This document shows, piece by piece, positions 12,901-24,411 of a stretch of DNA of 64,000 bases. The notes under the pieces are model-generated. The model ran no database searches. It was not told the origin of the DNA and worked only from the letters and a program-made list of their open reading frames with translations. Every line of letters begins with the position of its first letter. Position 1 is the first letter of the stretch. A program made the translations under genes and the position numbers. This stretch comes from Kudoa neothunni (lineage: Eukaryota; Cnidaria): the NCBI GenBank assembly GCA_964304625.1, contig OZ199838.1:14756001-14820000 (forward strand), read 5' to 3'.

Positions 12901-15426
12901 TTAACACCGTTCACCACTCGCAACCACCCTGTTATTCTGTTGTTTTAAATCCTTAGTAGTTGATTTCTATTAGAAAAATCAATGTATAAATTTTGATTGT
13001 GCTTTTTTTGGTGTAAGCTAGAGCAAAGATTGAATAATCTACTTTTAATTATTGGAAATAAAATATGCACACCTATTTGGCGAGTCAAAATGCTATATAG
13101 GCATAACTTTTATACGTTAAATTTATTTGATTGATCGAACGAACGAAATTGATAATTCTAATGTTATTCCATTTCCTTCGTTGGGGTGTAGCAGTGGAGA
13201 ATTACGGAGAGGTGCAATTTACGGGTTGTGAGATTAAAATGATGCAGAAAAAAATTACGCGTTAACGAAACCTTTATATATTTAAGCGCATAAACTACTT
13301 TATTTCTTCATAAAATTCTAAAATGATTTATTTATAGTATATTTGGAAATTCGGTATTAGGCAAATATTTTAGATGAATCAGCTAGCGTTAACTATCTTA
13401 GCTACAATGTAATCATACGTTCAATAATTTATATCTGTTTCTATTTGATCACAACTATAATCATTTGTGTGTAGTTTATACTTTAGTTCATTAGTTTTGG
13501 ATCAATATGAATGTGGGAATGTGTTTGAATAGTTATTTATAACAGCATCTATCATATAAATTGTGTATATAGCCTATGATTACGAGTCACTAGCACATGG
13601 AGTTGTAGATTAGATTTTTGTGGCCAAATAATAGCAGAAATTGTAATGATAATACAAAGTAAGTTATAGTATTAGTTATTGATGATCATTGAATAAAACC
13701 TAATTGCATTTCTCTAACAAATCTAATTCGCGAGAATAAGCTCTTATTGTTTGTTTGAAAGCTCACATATTTTTATCCAAAACCGACGTTTTAGAATTCT
13801 TCCACCTATTGGGAAGGGGACTGTAAAAAGGAATCACTTCAGCGTATCTATGGTATCTCTTTCCCGGATCGCAAACGAGTATTGGTTTTTTTGTGCTTTT
13901 TTGACTAGCACCATTTTTAGATGAAGGAGTGGAAAGTTTTCCAGGAAGAAGCGGCCAAAAGAGATCATCGTAAAATTGGAAGAGAACAAGAGCTGTTCTT
14001 TTTCAACGAGCTCAGCCCTGGAAGTTGTTTTTTCCAGCCCAAGGGTGCTCACATCTATAACACTTTGGTCGATTTCATCAAGAGCGAATACCACACAAGA
14101 CGTTACACTGAAGTTATTTCGCCAAATGTCTACAATACCAAGCTGTGGGAAACGTCTGGCCATTGGGAACACTACAAAGTAAGTTCCACCTGACATTGAA
14201 TGTTTTTGCAAGTACTGATCATTCATCAAGGAAAACATGTTTTCGTTTGAATCGGAGAAGGTTACTTTTGCTTTGAAGCCCATGAACTGCCCCGGTCATT
14301 GGTATGTTTTGTTTATCATCCTCTCCATTGTAGTTATCAACTGACGATCCATATAGCGTAATGTTTGGAAACAGATCGAGATCCTGGAGGGAATTACCAA
14401 TGAGATATGCTGATTTTGGCGTTTTGCACCGCAACGAATTGTCAGGAACACTGTCTGGTCTCACTCGTGTGAGGCGATTCTGCCAGGATGATGCACATAT
14501 TTTCTGTGCTGTTGAACAGTTGAAGGATGAGATTCATAGTTGCCTCGACTTTGTCAATTATGTTTACAAGATATTCGGCTTCACAATGAAGTTGAATCTC
14601 TCCACTCGTCCTGAGAAATATCTTGGCGCAATTGAATTATGGAATCGTGCTGAAAAGGTAAGTTCTTTCATATTCTAGCTCGATAAGTGGTATTTGTAAC
14701 TTAGGAACTTGAGGAGGCGCTCAACAAAAATGGACATCCGTGGGTGCTTAATCCTGGTGATGGTGCATTCTATGGCCCCAAGGTAATATTTTATGATGAA
14801 GTTATATCACAATGTGATTTGCGCGTTAACAGATTGATATACAAATACGAGATGCTCTCAACCGATATCATCAGTGTGCAACCATCCAAGTGGATTTTCA
14901 ACTTCCTGAACGATTCAATCTAAATTATCAATCGTACGATTGAATTTATTTTTGGAAATGATTGTCTCTACAACGATAATTTAGAACCGACGGCGGTCTC
15001 AAACGACCTGTCATCGTCCATCGTGCCGTATTGGGAAGTGTTGAACGCATGATTGCAATTCTTACCGAAAATTTTGGTGGAAAATGGCCATTTTGGCTGT
15101 CACCCAATCAAATTGCTATCCTACCAATTAATTCTGCCATAGATGATTACGCACATGCTGTAATGCAACAACTCCGTGAACACAGATTTTGTGTGGAAAT
15201 CCACAACGATCCTGGTGAGACACTCAACAAAAGAATCCGAAATGCTCAACGAGCTCAGTTCAATTTCATTCTCGTTGTTGGCGAACAAGAACAAAAGAGC
15301 AACACCGTCAACGTTCGCACTAGAGACAATGTGCAACATGGGCCAAAGTCATTGATTCAGCTCATCGAAATATTCGAAAACCTTAGACGTACCAAAGTTA
15401 ACGATGAATCAGTATCGTTACAATAA
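6928..15426 (+). CDS. TARS1: Threonyl-tRNA synthetase, 14 exons, one giant intron
   Basis: Class II enzyme charging tRNA-Thr. Exons: 6928-6987, 7075-7156, 7205-7324, 7366-7597, 7635-7752, 7802-7866, 7908-7986, 13795-13878, 13921-14178, 14231-14301, 14357-14657, 14705-14782, 14833-14933 and 14985-15426. All junctions are GT..AG and in phase, giving 696 residues (human cytosolic form about 723). The order is a TGS domain ([14 protein letters not shown]), the editing/SAD domain ([25 protein letters not shown]), then the catalytic core from about residue 281: MNCPGHC with zinc-ligand Cys386, motif 2 at [11 protein letters not shown] to TRVRRF, motif 3 at [16 protein letters not shown], and the anticodon-binding C-terminus ([11 protein letters not shown]). 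The start is the ATG after AAA; a second leader exon lies upstream. Introns are 37-87 nt except intron 7, which is 5,808 nt and holds two inserted elements. No disruption is seen in the coding parts. Confidence 0.95.
8554..9731. mobile_element. Inverted-repeat (foldback) element with arms of about 180 bp
   Basis: Arms 8554-8736 and 9551-9731 are inverted copies, near identical over the stretch from TTCACGATTCATGATAATAA through AAGAATTTTTCATCCG and more divergent at the outer ends (TGTGGTAATG at each terminus). The inner edge of each arm has a GC-rich palindrome (CCGACCGCGGTCGG in the left arm, ATCCGAACGCGTCCGGAT in the right). The 0.8-kb spacer has no transposase. Arm similarity suggests a fairly recent insertion. 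The element sits in the giant intron of threonyl-tRNA synthetase. Confidence 0.8.
10950..12298 (-). mobile_element. Tigger/pogo-like DNA transposon, internally decayed
   Basis: Terminal repeats CAGTCGAACCTGGATATTGC (left) and CAGTCGAATCTGGATATTGC (right, reversed) differ by one base over 20 and are bounded by TA on both sides. On the minus strand the segment starting at 12062 begins [20 protein letters not shown], the N-terminal Psq/CENP-B-type helix-turn-helix of Tigger transposases. A second, acidic minus-strand stretch at about 11432-11133 resembles the C-terminal tail. The DDE core is missing, and 1.35 kb is short for an autonomous copy (usually over 2 kb). It lies in the threonyl-tRNA synthetase intron, antisense to the gene. 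Confidence 0.8.
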
Positions 15427-17047
15427 ACTTAAATATGCTGCCCAAGCACACATGCCTATCATCTTACTTGAATTATTGATCTGAATATTAGTCAATCGGT
15501 TTTCAATTTTTCAAATATATCTCCTCTGTAGTTCGCTGAAGTAGTTGGCATTTTTGTTCCTAAATTCTTTTGTTTTTCTCTTCTTCATTTCGAATTTTAA
15601 TTATTTTTTTTATAATTAAAAAAATTCTCGATGAAAATTATAGGTTTTATCGAATTATTTATGCATCTTTTATACTGTGAGCATTTGCTATTGTCTTTAT
15701 TATTTAGAGCTCTAAGAGTGGCAGAATAGCGCGTAATAGAGTGAAATTAGCCTTTAATTTAGTAAATTTGCTAAAACAACGTTTCTACGCCTTCCTTAAT
15801 TTTTTCATACTCCCCAAACTCTTTGATAAGATGATTAAAGTGTTGGTAACTGATGTTTTTAATCGTCACACATTTATTTTGTAGTTTGATCAGCAGAGAA
15901 GAATGAAAATGGGCAATAATTTAAATAAAATTATTATCTACTGAGCACAGATTATCACAAACCTGAGAAATCATTTGGAATGCTATGGTCTCAATATTAT
16001 TTAAAATTTTACGATTCCATGATTGTTGTATGTGGAAGTGTGCCCTACTAGTTGAATAAGGAATCATCCATATTGACTTCTTCAATATTTGAATTTCTGC
16101 ATTATCTAAATTTATATAATGATATACAAAATTAAAACGAAAAGCTTTCCGAAATACAATTTGTTGAACATTTCCTATCTACAAAAAGTAATCAATACTT
16201 GTTCATATAGGGCGGTATAATTAAATGATAATACACTTGAAAATTCACAAAATAGTTTATATGAGAAATAATTAGTTTTAAATGAATGTAAGGAGTGATG
16301 AAAGAAAATTTCCTTAGTTAAATTTGGAAACTAATTAAATTGTTTATTTATAAAAATAAATAATCGTTCATTTTATCTTAACACTGAATTTAGTAGGTCT
16401 ATTTTATAGGTAACATTAATTATAGTTTTAGATATTTTTAAATATTTTTAGCTTACAATATTTTAAAGTATTGTATATTTAGTAGTTAGATTCTAGAATT
16501 TATGTTGCATCCATCAATTTTTCGTTTGACTTACTGTTTGGGCGCTGATAATTTGAAAGGGAAGTATTTTGATTGGATAAATTGGTTGAAACTCAGAAAT
16601 TCGTCGTCACGTAATTAGGAGGATTCACATTTATTAATTATCTAAACTGATAAGTCAGCTGTTATTTTAAAAATAGCATTCAAAATAATAATTAACACCC
16701 TTATGAATAATAAGAAATGTTGCACCTGTACTATAATTCTGTCAATTCTCAAAACTAATTCTAAAAAAATATTATTCTACAAATATAATATTAAATACCA
16801 GAACTAATCATAAAATTAAATTGAAATTTAATAATATTTAAAGTATTTATCTATAGAATAATAATTTTTACTTTTCTCTAACCTTAAACATTTCGTCTAA
16901 GAAGAAACAGAGAAAACTTATTAGAGATCAAAGATATTTTTCTATATAATCAAATTCGGCGTTCATTATTAAATTAATTAAATGTAACAACTTTAGTAGA
17001 AACCTATACTTAAAAACAACTTTCACCTCAATGAGAATTAGATAATA
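15427..17047. other. Intergenic DNA downstream of threonyl-tRNA synthetase
   Basis: AT-rich. The first few hundred bases must hold the 3' untranslated region. I see no further exon, RNA gene or clear repeat. Confidence 0.5.
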
Positions 17048-18075
17048 CAGTTGTGCATTGTATCACACACTTTTGGGGGACAATGACTCTAGTGCGCAAT
17101 ATCCCTGCACTACTTAATACCCACGCTTTTGCGCATGCGTACATATGGGGTATTTGTGGGTGCGCGGCCACTTTTTCTGTTTTTTATTTATTCTCTCGTT
17201 ACACCAATAATAATGTTAATAGGGAGATGTGAAAAATTTGTGATAATTTTTTTATTGTTCACAGGGTATTTTGACAATAAATAAGATAGTTTAAGACAGA
17301 ATTATTTGTTCAAAAAGAAATTTGTTATTTCTTTTGTTTTAAAAGAAGCTTATTTTATTTTTCAAAAGGAAAAGTTTAACTATGTAGTGTGTTACTGCAT
17401 TTCGGTGTCAGGACCTTGAATAATTACTTTCTTGATTTCTTTTAGATTTTCTATATAATTTGTTCATTTTTAGAACAACTCTCGAAGGTAGCTCGAGGAG
17501 CTGTCCTCGACAGACAGATATAGTATGCCATTGGCTAATTCATTTTCCTGTTTATTTTGCTCTCTGGACAGCTTTATATTTCTCGTTCTCGAAAATTCGA
17601 TCCATTGTTTCACTTCTATATAGAGTAGGCTGTATTCCTCTTTTTTAAGGGTTTTGCAATTTTCACTTAAATCGCTAGAAATAAAGTCTGTTAGTATTAT
17701 TGATTTTATTGATCAATTATGTTCAGTGTGGTGACTGATTTAACGCCGAAGCGCTTAACGATACTAGTTTTAGAGCCACACTTAGTTCCTAATTATTCCG
17801 ATTGCTTAATAATCTACACGTTTCTTCAAGTAAGCGATAATTTGTCCTATTTTCTTACTGCGTACTAGCCACGCCAATGTAATAAAACAAATAGATTTCG
17901 AGTGCTCAATAACAATGTACTCCTATTTTTAACAACTAAATTTTGTTTTCTCAATTTTATATTTGTATTGATTAATATATTTTACTATAATCTCACGATT
18001 TATACCTATTGTTGATTTGTATATTTTGAATTTTCGACACTATATATAAATGTGCGCAATAACCATGCGTTACTG
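17048..18075 (-). mobile_element. Possible divergent Tigger-like element
   Basis: TA-flanked ends CAGTTGTGCATTGTATCACA (left) and CAGTAACGCATGGTTATTGC (right, reversed) share the CAGT start and a partly matching body. Both are followed by GCGCAATA-type sequence like the other Tigger copies here. The minus strand at about 17640-17470 reads EVKQWIEFSRTRNIKLS, similar in pattern to the second CENP-B-type helix-turn-helix of Tigger transposases (WF..R..NI.IS). The terminal repeats match poorly, so this remains a candidate. Confidence 0.4.
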
Positions 18076-18490
18076 TATATTTAATGATTATTTTCTTCTC
18101 ATTTTATTCGACGAATCTTTTAAAATAATTACTACTAATAAAAATTTCCCAGTTTCGCCTCGGATCGGGAATATTCTGGATTGAAAATTCTCTTCATATC
18201 ATTAAAAAAACATACACTACTTTCCTTTAATCTATAAAAAAATTAATTTAATGTTACAAATTTCATACTATTAACAATTGTAATTAGCGAAATTAAAATC
18301 ATGATCATTTTGAGGCAGGGGCGCACCAATCCTCATCCCAATTCGTAATTTTGTGGCCCACCCAATCTATACAAACTTATAAATAGCCAGTGTCATATTT
18401 CTTCACACTCCTGAATTTTTTAAATTTATTCAAAAGTGTTATCCAAATCGTTATTTTTAGCTTAATCTTTTAATTAACATTATCTTAAAA

Positions 18491-18582
18491 ATGATCAAGG
18501 AGAAAAGTGACAAAACGCACGTGAAGGGTGGTGATTTACAAATGCCACAAGCATTACTACTACCAACAGATTCGTTGCGTGG
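18491..18582 (+). CDS. Candidate upstream exon of the USP36-like gene
   Basis: An ATG opens 30 codons (MIKEKSDKTHVKGGDLQM then PQALLLPTDSLR) ending at a GTAGAT donor in phase 2. Human USP36 has a similar PQKVLFPTERLSLRW just before its catalytic domain. Splicing to an AG at 19428-19429 would join it in frame to VGLGNVGNTCF, bypassing the first 109 codons of the main model. Similarity is short and the 850-nt intron would be long for this genome, so it may be chance. Confidence 0.25.
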
Positions 18583-19103
18583 GTAGATCTTTATTTTTAA
18601 AATGAATGAAATTTATTAAACTTCACTCGAAAATATGTTATATCTAAGGGGATATTCGTTATAACAGAGAAACTATCTTTGACTATCAACACGCCCAAAA
18701 TAATTTAATTATCAAGAATATAAGCTATTAAAATCGACTATATAGAATTCTCACGCAATCGCACAATATTATGGAAAATTTATAATTTTAAAATTAACGC
18801 TAAGTATTCTACAATCGGCTTTAAATCTAAAGTTGGTTAAAATCTGATGAATTGAGTACAATATATATGCGACTGCAGGCGAGTCGCACCGAGGTAATTT
18901 ATAGTCTGGTCAACATCGCTAGTCTATCGCAAAATAATTATTTATTTAAACCGGTTTCATTCTCTTGCGTTAATCCAATTTAATTCCACCGACACATTTA
19001 TTCATAAAGTTTCGCGTTAATTAAATATACATATCTTATCCTGTGGTAACACTGTGCACCTCGCTAGCTGACGTCCATCGTGGTCGATTGTGTTGTTGAC
19101 TTG

Positions 19104-21641
19104 ATGCGGGATAAAACTAGTGGCTTAAAAATGAAAAAAATATTTCAAAATATGTTCAAATGTAGTCAGCTTGAGACAATTGAATTTGTGAGGCCAACTA
19201 GGGAGGACACCTATGTGGATGAGCTGAAGCGTATGTATATGCCAAATAGCGTCCTTTCTAAGATTGGATGTGGGAGTTTGTTGATCAATGGTGAGAGTTC
19301 GAATGAGTACAATAAGAAATCTCAAGAATCAAATGTAAAACTAATACAAACCCAAATCAATTCGCCCAATATATCTATTTCTGACTCAAATCCTATTATA
19401 TCTCGTTGGAAAAAACACAAAACAAGCAGAGTTGGATTGGGAAATGTTGGAAATACGTGTTTTTTAAACTCAGTCCTACAAATTCTAGCTTATTGTTCGC
19501 CATTTTGGAATTACATCATCGACGGTACACATGGAAGAGAATGTAGGTTATGCGTGTGTTTTCGGTCAATTTTCACGTTCGTATTTTCCATTTTAGGTAG
19601 TTTCCAAGGTTTTTGTGCATGTTGTGAGTTGAAAAATGTTTTTAATGACATGAATATAAATCAAGGATCGATTATTCCACGCTCTATCATTCACAATATT
19701 CGATGTGATTTTTAACTGTTGATTGATCGCACTTATAAGTTTATTTAATAATAGCGATAAGAAAGAATTTTCGCCTAGGACAACAGCAAGATGCTCATGA
19801 ATTTTTCTTAGCTCTGATAGATTCCATGCAAAATACTCTGTTGACTGGGCACGAAAAGTAGGTTGGATGTTTGGTTGATTATTGTATGGATCTGGTTTTA
19901 GGTTGGATCGTTACTCTAAAGCTACCACTTCAATTGATCATATTTTTGGCGGTTGGACCCAAACTATTGGTAAATCTTGACACAATGGGTGTTTTTAATT
20001 TTTTCCCAGTACAATGCCAACAATGTAAACATTCTTCTACCACCTACTCGCCAATGATTGATTTGAGTTTAAAACTGAATGTATGTATTGATTGGATTTA
20101 ATATCAACCTGTAAATCTCTCATCTAGAAAGTGCACAATGTTGAATCGGCATTGCGTAATTTTACCAGACAACAACATCTCAATGAATCACACAATCGGT
20201 ACGATTGCAAAAAGTATATTTAGAACACAAATGTCATTATAATCAAATTATAATGATTATTTGTTAGTTGTAACGAGAAAGTATCCGCAACGATAGAAAC
20301 GAGGATTTTTAAACCGCCACTCATTTTAACTATTCAATTGAGCAGGTATTTGATTTCGGTCACTTTATACAGTAATTAACGGCGTATAGATTTTCATTCC
20401 AATACGGGAGTATCAACAAATGTTGCAGGTCTATAGAATTTGGCGAAAAATTAAACCTAAAACCGTTCGTCGCCAACAATAACAACCTAGTACATATGAA
20501 AAATCTTAATATATCACTCTCGATCAATATTCTATTCTTTAGGATTTTAACGACACTCAATATAAATTATTTGGCGTTGTTGTTCATCGAGGGAGCTCTT
20601 GTCATTGTGGTCATTATTACAGCTATGTCAGGGGTTCTAATGATGTGTGGTACATGGCTAATGATTCGCAGGTGATTGGGTTCTTAATATTCCAGCCCAA
20701 CTTCAATACACGTCTAATCGATACAATTTATTAGGTGCACAAAGTTTCATGGAACAAAGTTGTTTCCGATCAACCTTATATGCTCTTCTACCAACGAATA
20801 GATCCTGTGACAGTTAATGTTTTGTCAAGGGAAAAGTCTTCGTCAGTACCAAATGTATCTCATCTATATTGATAAGAATCAAATTGCAGTTTTCATTCAT
20901 TGATTTGGTTTAATCTAATTTATAGGCTAATCTTAACGGACAAAAACCCGAAGCTCCCACCATAGAAACCCAATTTGTTCATAGAAATATTTGGGATGAA
21001 ACACTTTATAAGTTTGATGCTTCTCAAACAAAACAACCCGTGCCACTTTCTGTGTCGGATAAAGTGAATACTTTAATTTCTCAGAATCAATCTTCTAACA
21101 CAAAATCTGGTTAGTATCTTATTAATTGACGCCTATAATTATTTTTTTATATATAGAAGCGTCGGTTGAAGTGATTAAATGGGATCAAAAAGTATACACC
21201 AATCATAACGGTGCAACGATTAACAAATATAATAATGTTTCTAATTTGATTAACACATTGGAGCCGGCTGAAAATGCTTCCGCTTTAGGTATTTGTAAAA
21301 TCTCTGTGAGTATTTGTTAGTGTATCCATTTGCTGTAGTTCAAAAATGGGATGGAACTGCTAGCGCATTAAAGCTGTCGAACAATACCAACAACGATCTC
21401 ATCAATCGTAATTTGAAGCGAAAATATTTTGATGAAGACGATGAAGAGTATGACCAAGGAAAAGTAATATTATCAATTTGTTCTTTTGAATTTTCTTATA
21501 TTTCGTGTTGAAAAATAGACTAAGAAGGTCAAACTGGCCAAATTCCACGTTGATAATCGTCTGTTCCGAGCCAACGCATTTCAATCTTTTTACAATCGTT
21601 CTATATTAAATAAGAAATCAAAACATAAAAGAATAAAATAA
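19104..21641 (+). CDS. USP36: USP36/42-like ubiquitin carboxyl-terminal hydrolase, 14 exons
   Basis: Cysteine protease removing ubiquitin; USP36 acts in the nucleolus on ribosome-biogenesis factors. Exons: 19104-19542, 19597-19704, 19755-19857, 19902-19969, 20010-20080, 20128-20213, 20268-20345, 20390-20489, 20543-20671, 20735-20854, 20926-21109, 21157-21288, 21339-21463 and 21519-21641; 621 residues. The Cys box is GLGNVGNTCFLNS with Cys119. QQQDAHEF follows, then a zinc ribbon (Cys242/245 and Cys290/293) and the His box CHCGHYYSYV (His375) with NDS (Asn391/Asp392). The tail is acidic then basic (DEDDEEYDQGK to KKSKHKRIK), matching the DDEFNEEFDRGK end of vertebrate USP36. Upstream in-frame stop TAG at 19065. 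It is about half the human length because the long disordered middle is missing. A possible alternative first exon is at 18491. Confidence 0.93.
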
Positions 21642-22103
21642 AATGAACTATCGTGTTTTCCACTTTTGTAATCTAACTGTAAAAACTGCCAAACGAAACT
21701 TTTGATTTTTGATTTACAACAATTTTTGCAATTATTAGTTTTATTGCACATATATTTCTGCTGTGTAAAAAATCACGCCTTTGATTGAATATTTGTTCAG
21801 CCAAACTCGATTATTTTGCATTTAAAAGTGTTTGTAGTAGTTTTTTCTATATTCTTAATTCATCTTATTTAAATTTTTTTAGGATGTAATTAATTCGGCA
21901 CTTTGAATCTGTTGAATTTCACTATGATTTATAGGAGAGATTAATACTTTAGTTTTGTATTCCCGCCATAGTTTATTGAGCGATGGTTTATATTAACGTT
22001 CCTTGAAGGAGACATAGGATTAACTCAAACTCATTGTTTCATCTATTTCATACGTTATGTAATTTTAAATTTCACATTGAGGGATGTGAATTATTGGCAT
22101 ATG

Positions 22104-22170
22104 CAGTGTTTCCCAATCTTTTTTAACCGTGACCCATATTTTTTCAAAAAAATATCCTGTGACCCACGTT
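22104..22170 (+). mobile_element. Possible hAT-type transposon end
   Basis: CAGTGTTTCCCAATCTTTTTTAACC followed by GTGACCCA resembles hAT terminal repeats. A similar CAGTGTTTCCAACGGGAGGC occurs at 54249. I found no matching inverted partner within a few kilobases, so this would be a truncated copy. Confidence 0.35.
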
Positions 22171-22810
22171 AATATCGTAAATGTTTAATCGAATTAAACG
22201 TTAACAATTTTAATTTTTTAATAATATTTTTATTCGGTATTATATATAATGAAAATATTATAATGATTGAAACCGTATACTTTTAGAATAATTCTTTGTA
22301 ATTTATTCATTTAAGAATTTTATTTAACATTAATTTTACTTGGACTTTTTAAACTTGAATAATTCTTTTTTAACTATTATTATGAAACCGTCAAGCTTAT
22401 CTTGTGTCGTCTTACCATTCTTGCTTTTTAATAATCTCCGCCAGTTCATTATATTTAAATTTACCCCTTTAACTTGAAATCTAAATTTATATTTACTTTA
22501 AGGTTTTGTGTTGGTTTAGGTATTATTGAGCTACAACTACGAGAGATAAACAAGACATACAAGAAATAGACCAATTCTGGTTTTATAAATAGTTGTGAAA
22601 TCCTTATTCCTAAAATAATTTTGGGTATTCCTGCTAACATCTTAATCATTGGCGGCGTTATAATGCATTAGAAAATTTCTGTAACCGTTATCCAAAATTG
22701 AATAAATTTCCAACGAGGAAACAATAGTTTACTTTTAGACCAATTGGAATTTTAAGAGCGGCTCTAAAACAGGGATATATATCTGCGTTATAGATTAAAA
22801 CACAACTTAA

Positions 22811-24407
22811 CCCTTTCATGTCCGAAAATCAAGCTGTAATAATTTTTTTTTAAGGGTGCAAAAATATTGTTGTATTTTTAATAATAACAACATATTTAAA
22901 TTTTTCGAAAATATTTAATCAGGAACCTTATCTAATTAAATGTTGCCATAAGGCAACATTCGGAGACACCTTACCTTAATCCCCAAAACAATTATGCGCG
23001 GAGGTAAGGAAGATTTCTTTGCGCTCCAAATTACACAAATTTTATATATTCAATAACAACAAAATATTTCTAATTTTGTTTGTGTAAATTTAAATAACAA
23101 TTTCTGTTGATATTTAAGCAGAGATAAACTTTACATTTCATGCACATAATTATAGAATGCATTCCGTACAATTTGCACCTAGCTTTCGTTGTTGTACATG
23201 AAGGAAAGTGGGACATTTCGTCGAAACGCACGATAGCACTTACTTTTGATTCTGGTAGATTATAGATTCTACTAGACATAGGGATCGGGATAGTAGTGGT
23301 ACCTGATGTGGATGGCTTCCCTCTTTTACTCGCAACACGTACCACTTGATTCTCATGCATCACTCGTTCGCTTACCGAGACACTGAAATCTAACAAACAC
23401 AAGCTTTTCTTTGTTAGGATTTCATGTAAAGAACATTGATGTTTATACAAGAGCCATCCATTAAGGATGCATAGGTTTATCGGTTTATCGCCCATAAGAA
23501 GATTCTCTTGTACCACTTTTTCTGATATTGAACTGCAATTGAGTTTACTACACCAATAGTCTCTTATTCGTGGTAATTTGAATAGTGACATACGTATAAG
23601 CATCCCAACACATAATTTTATTTTGTTTGTTGTAGTTCTAAAATTTGAATTGTTTTCTATGGCATAATTATTAGTTTCTTTGCATGTAAATTCGAACAAT
23701 TCATCTGTAAAGGATCTGTTGAAATATAAATAAGGATCCAAAATTGGTTCCATTTTAAACTCTACGCTTGATAAAAAAAACTCTCTTCAATTATATTTAT
23801 TTGACGCGTTTTTTACGTAATTGGACTGACCACTATTGTATTATTCTTTATCAGAGCTGACATCTGAAAACGAATCACATTGTAGGTTGTTGCTTTCATC
23901 ATCAGATATATTCTCGGCGACAAATTTATCAGCATCTGGCGCAATATTAATTCCTCGACAATTTTAACATCAACATTGATCCATTTCACTAAACCTGCAT
24001 CCATCGCACTGTTGATCCTGAAAAACGGCACGTGCGTCGAATGTTGCCATATGGCAACAAGCATTAAGCTACTACTCCAAACTAGAGTTCTTTAAGATTA
24101 TATGATCTATACAAATTTTTGTAGATAAAATGTACCATTATATAATATATATTTTTTAAACGCGGTTAAAATAATTATTAGGGCGGAAATTTAGTGCCAT
24201 AAGATGACCGTTTTATTGTTTGAAAAATTTCAATTTATGACGTATTTTTACTAAGAAATTTTAATAATTATCTAATTTAGCGTTTGATAAAAGAATAAAG
24301 ATTAATTTAACTTTTTTTGGAATGCTTTGGTTGTTAAATATAATACTCATTGAGAAATTATAAAAACAATCCGATGTTGCCATATGGCAACATTCGGCGT
24401 GAAAGGG
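22811..24407 (-). mobile_element. piggyBac transposon, internally deleted
   Basis: Both ends are flanked by TTAA (22807-22810 and 24408-24411), the piggyBac target site. The termini CCCTTTCATGTCCGAA and, reversed, CCCTTTCACGCCGAA form short inverted repeats. A palindrome built on TGTTGCCATATGGCAACA occurs at 22939-22960, 24041-24059 and 24371-24397. The minus strand codes for piggyBac protein parts: an N-terminal piece (24064-23813), then 23753-23070 with DPYLYFNRSFTDELFEFTC, an AVVN/WLLY-like helix (NGWLLYKHQ) and the C-terminal cysteine-rich domain (RCKLYG..CMKCKVYLCLNINRNC). The central part with the catalytic aspartates is absent: residues around SISEKV pass directly to the late GWLLYKHQ helix. 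It is therefore non-autonomous, though well-kept ends suggest modest age. Confidence 0.88.
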
Positions 24408-24411
24408 TTAA

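Larger units (their letters stand above)
7987..13794 (+). other. Giant intron 7 of threonyl-tRNA synthetase
   Basis: The intron lies between codons for LALVK and NSSTYWEG, with donor GTAATTAG and acceptor CGACGTTTTAG. At 5.8 kb it is more than 60 times the size of any other intron in the gene. It contains a long-arm inverted-repeat element (8554-9731) and a Tigger-like transposon (10950-12298). The rest (7987-8553, 9732-10949, 12299-13794) is AT-rich with no exon I can support; the ORF at 9880-10077 is not convincing. Confidence 0.85.

Noticed and set aside
22939-22960. Rho-independent terminator or protein operator in host DNA
   Set aside because: The palindrome belongs to the subterminal repeats of the piggyBac element that surrounds it.
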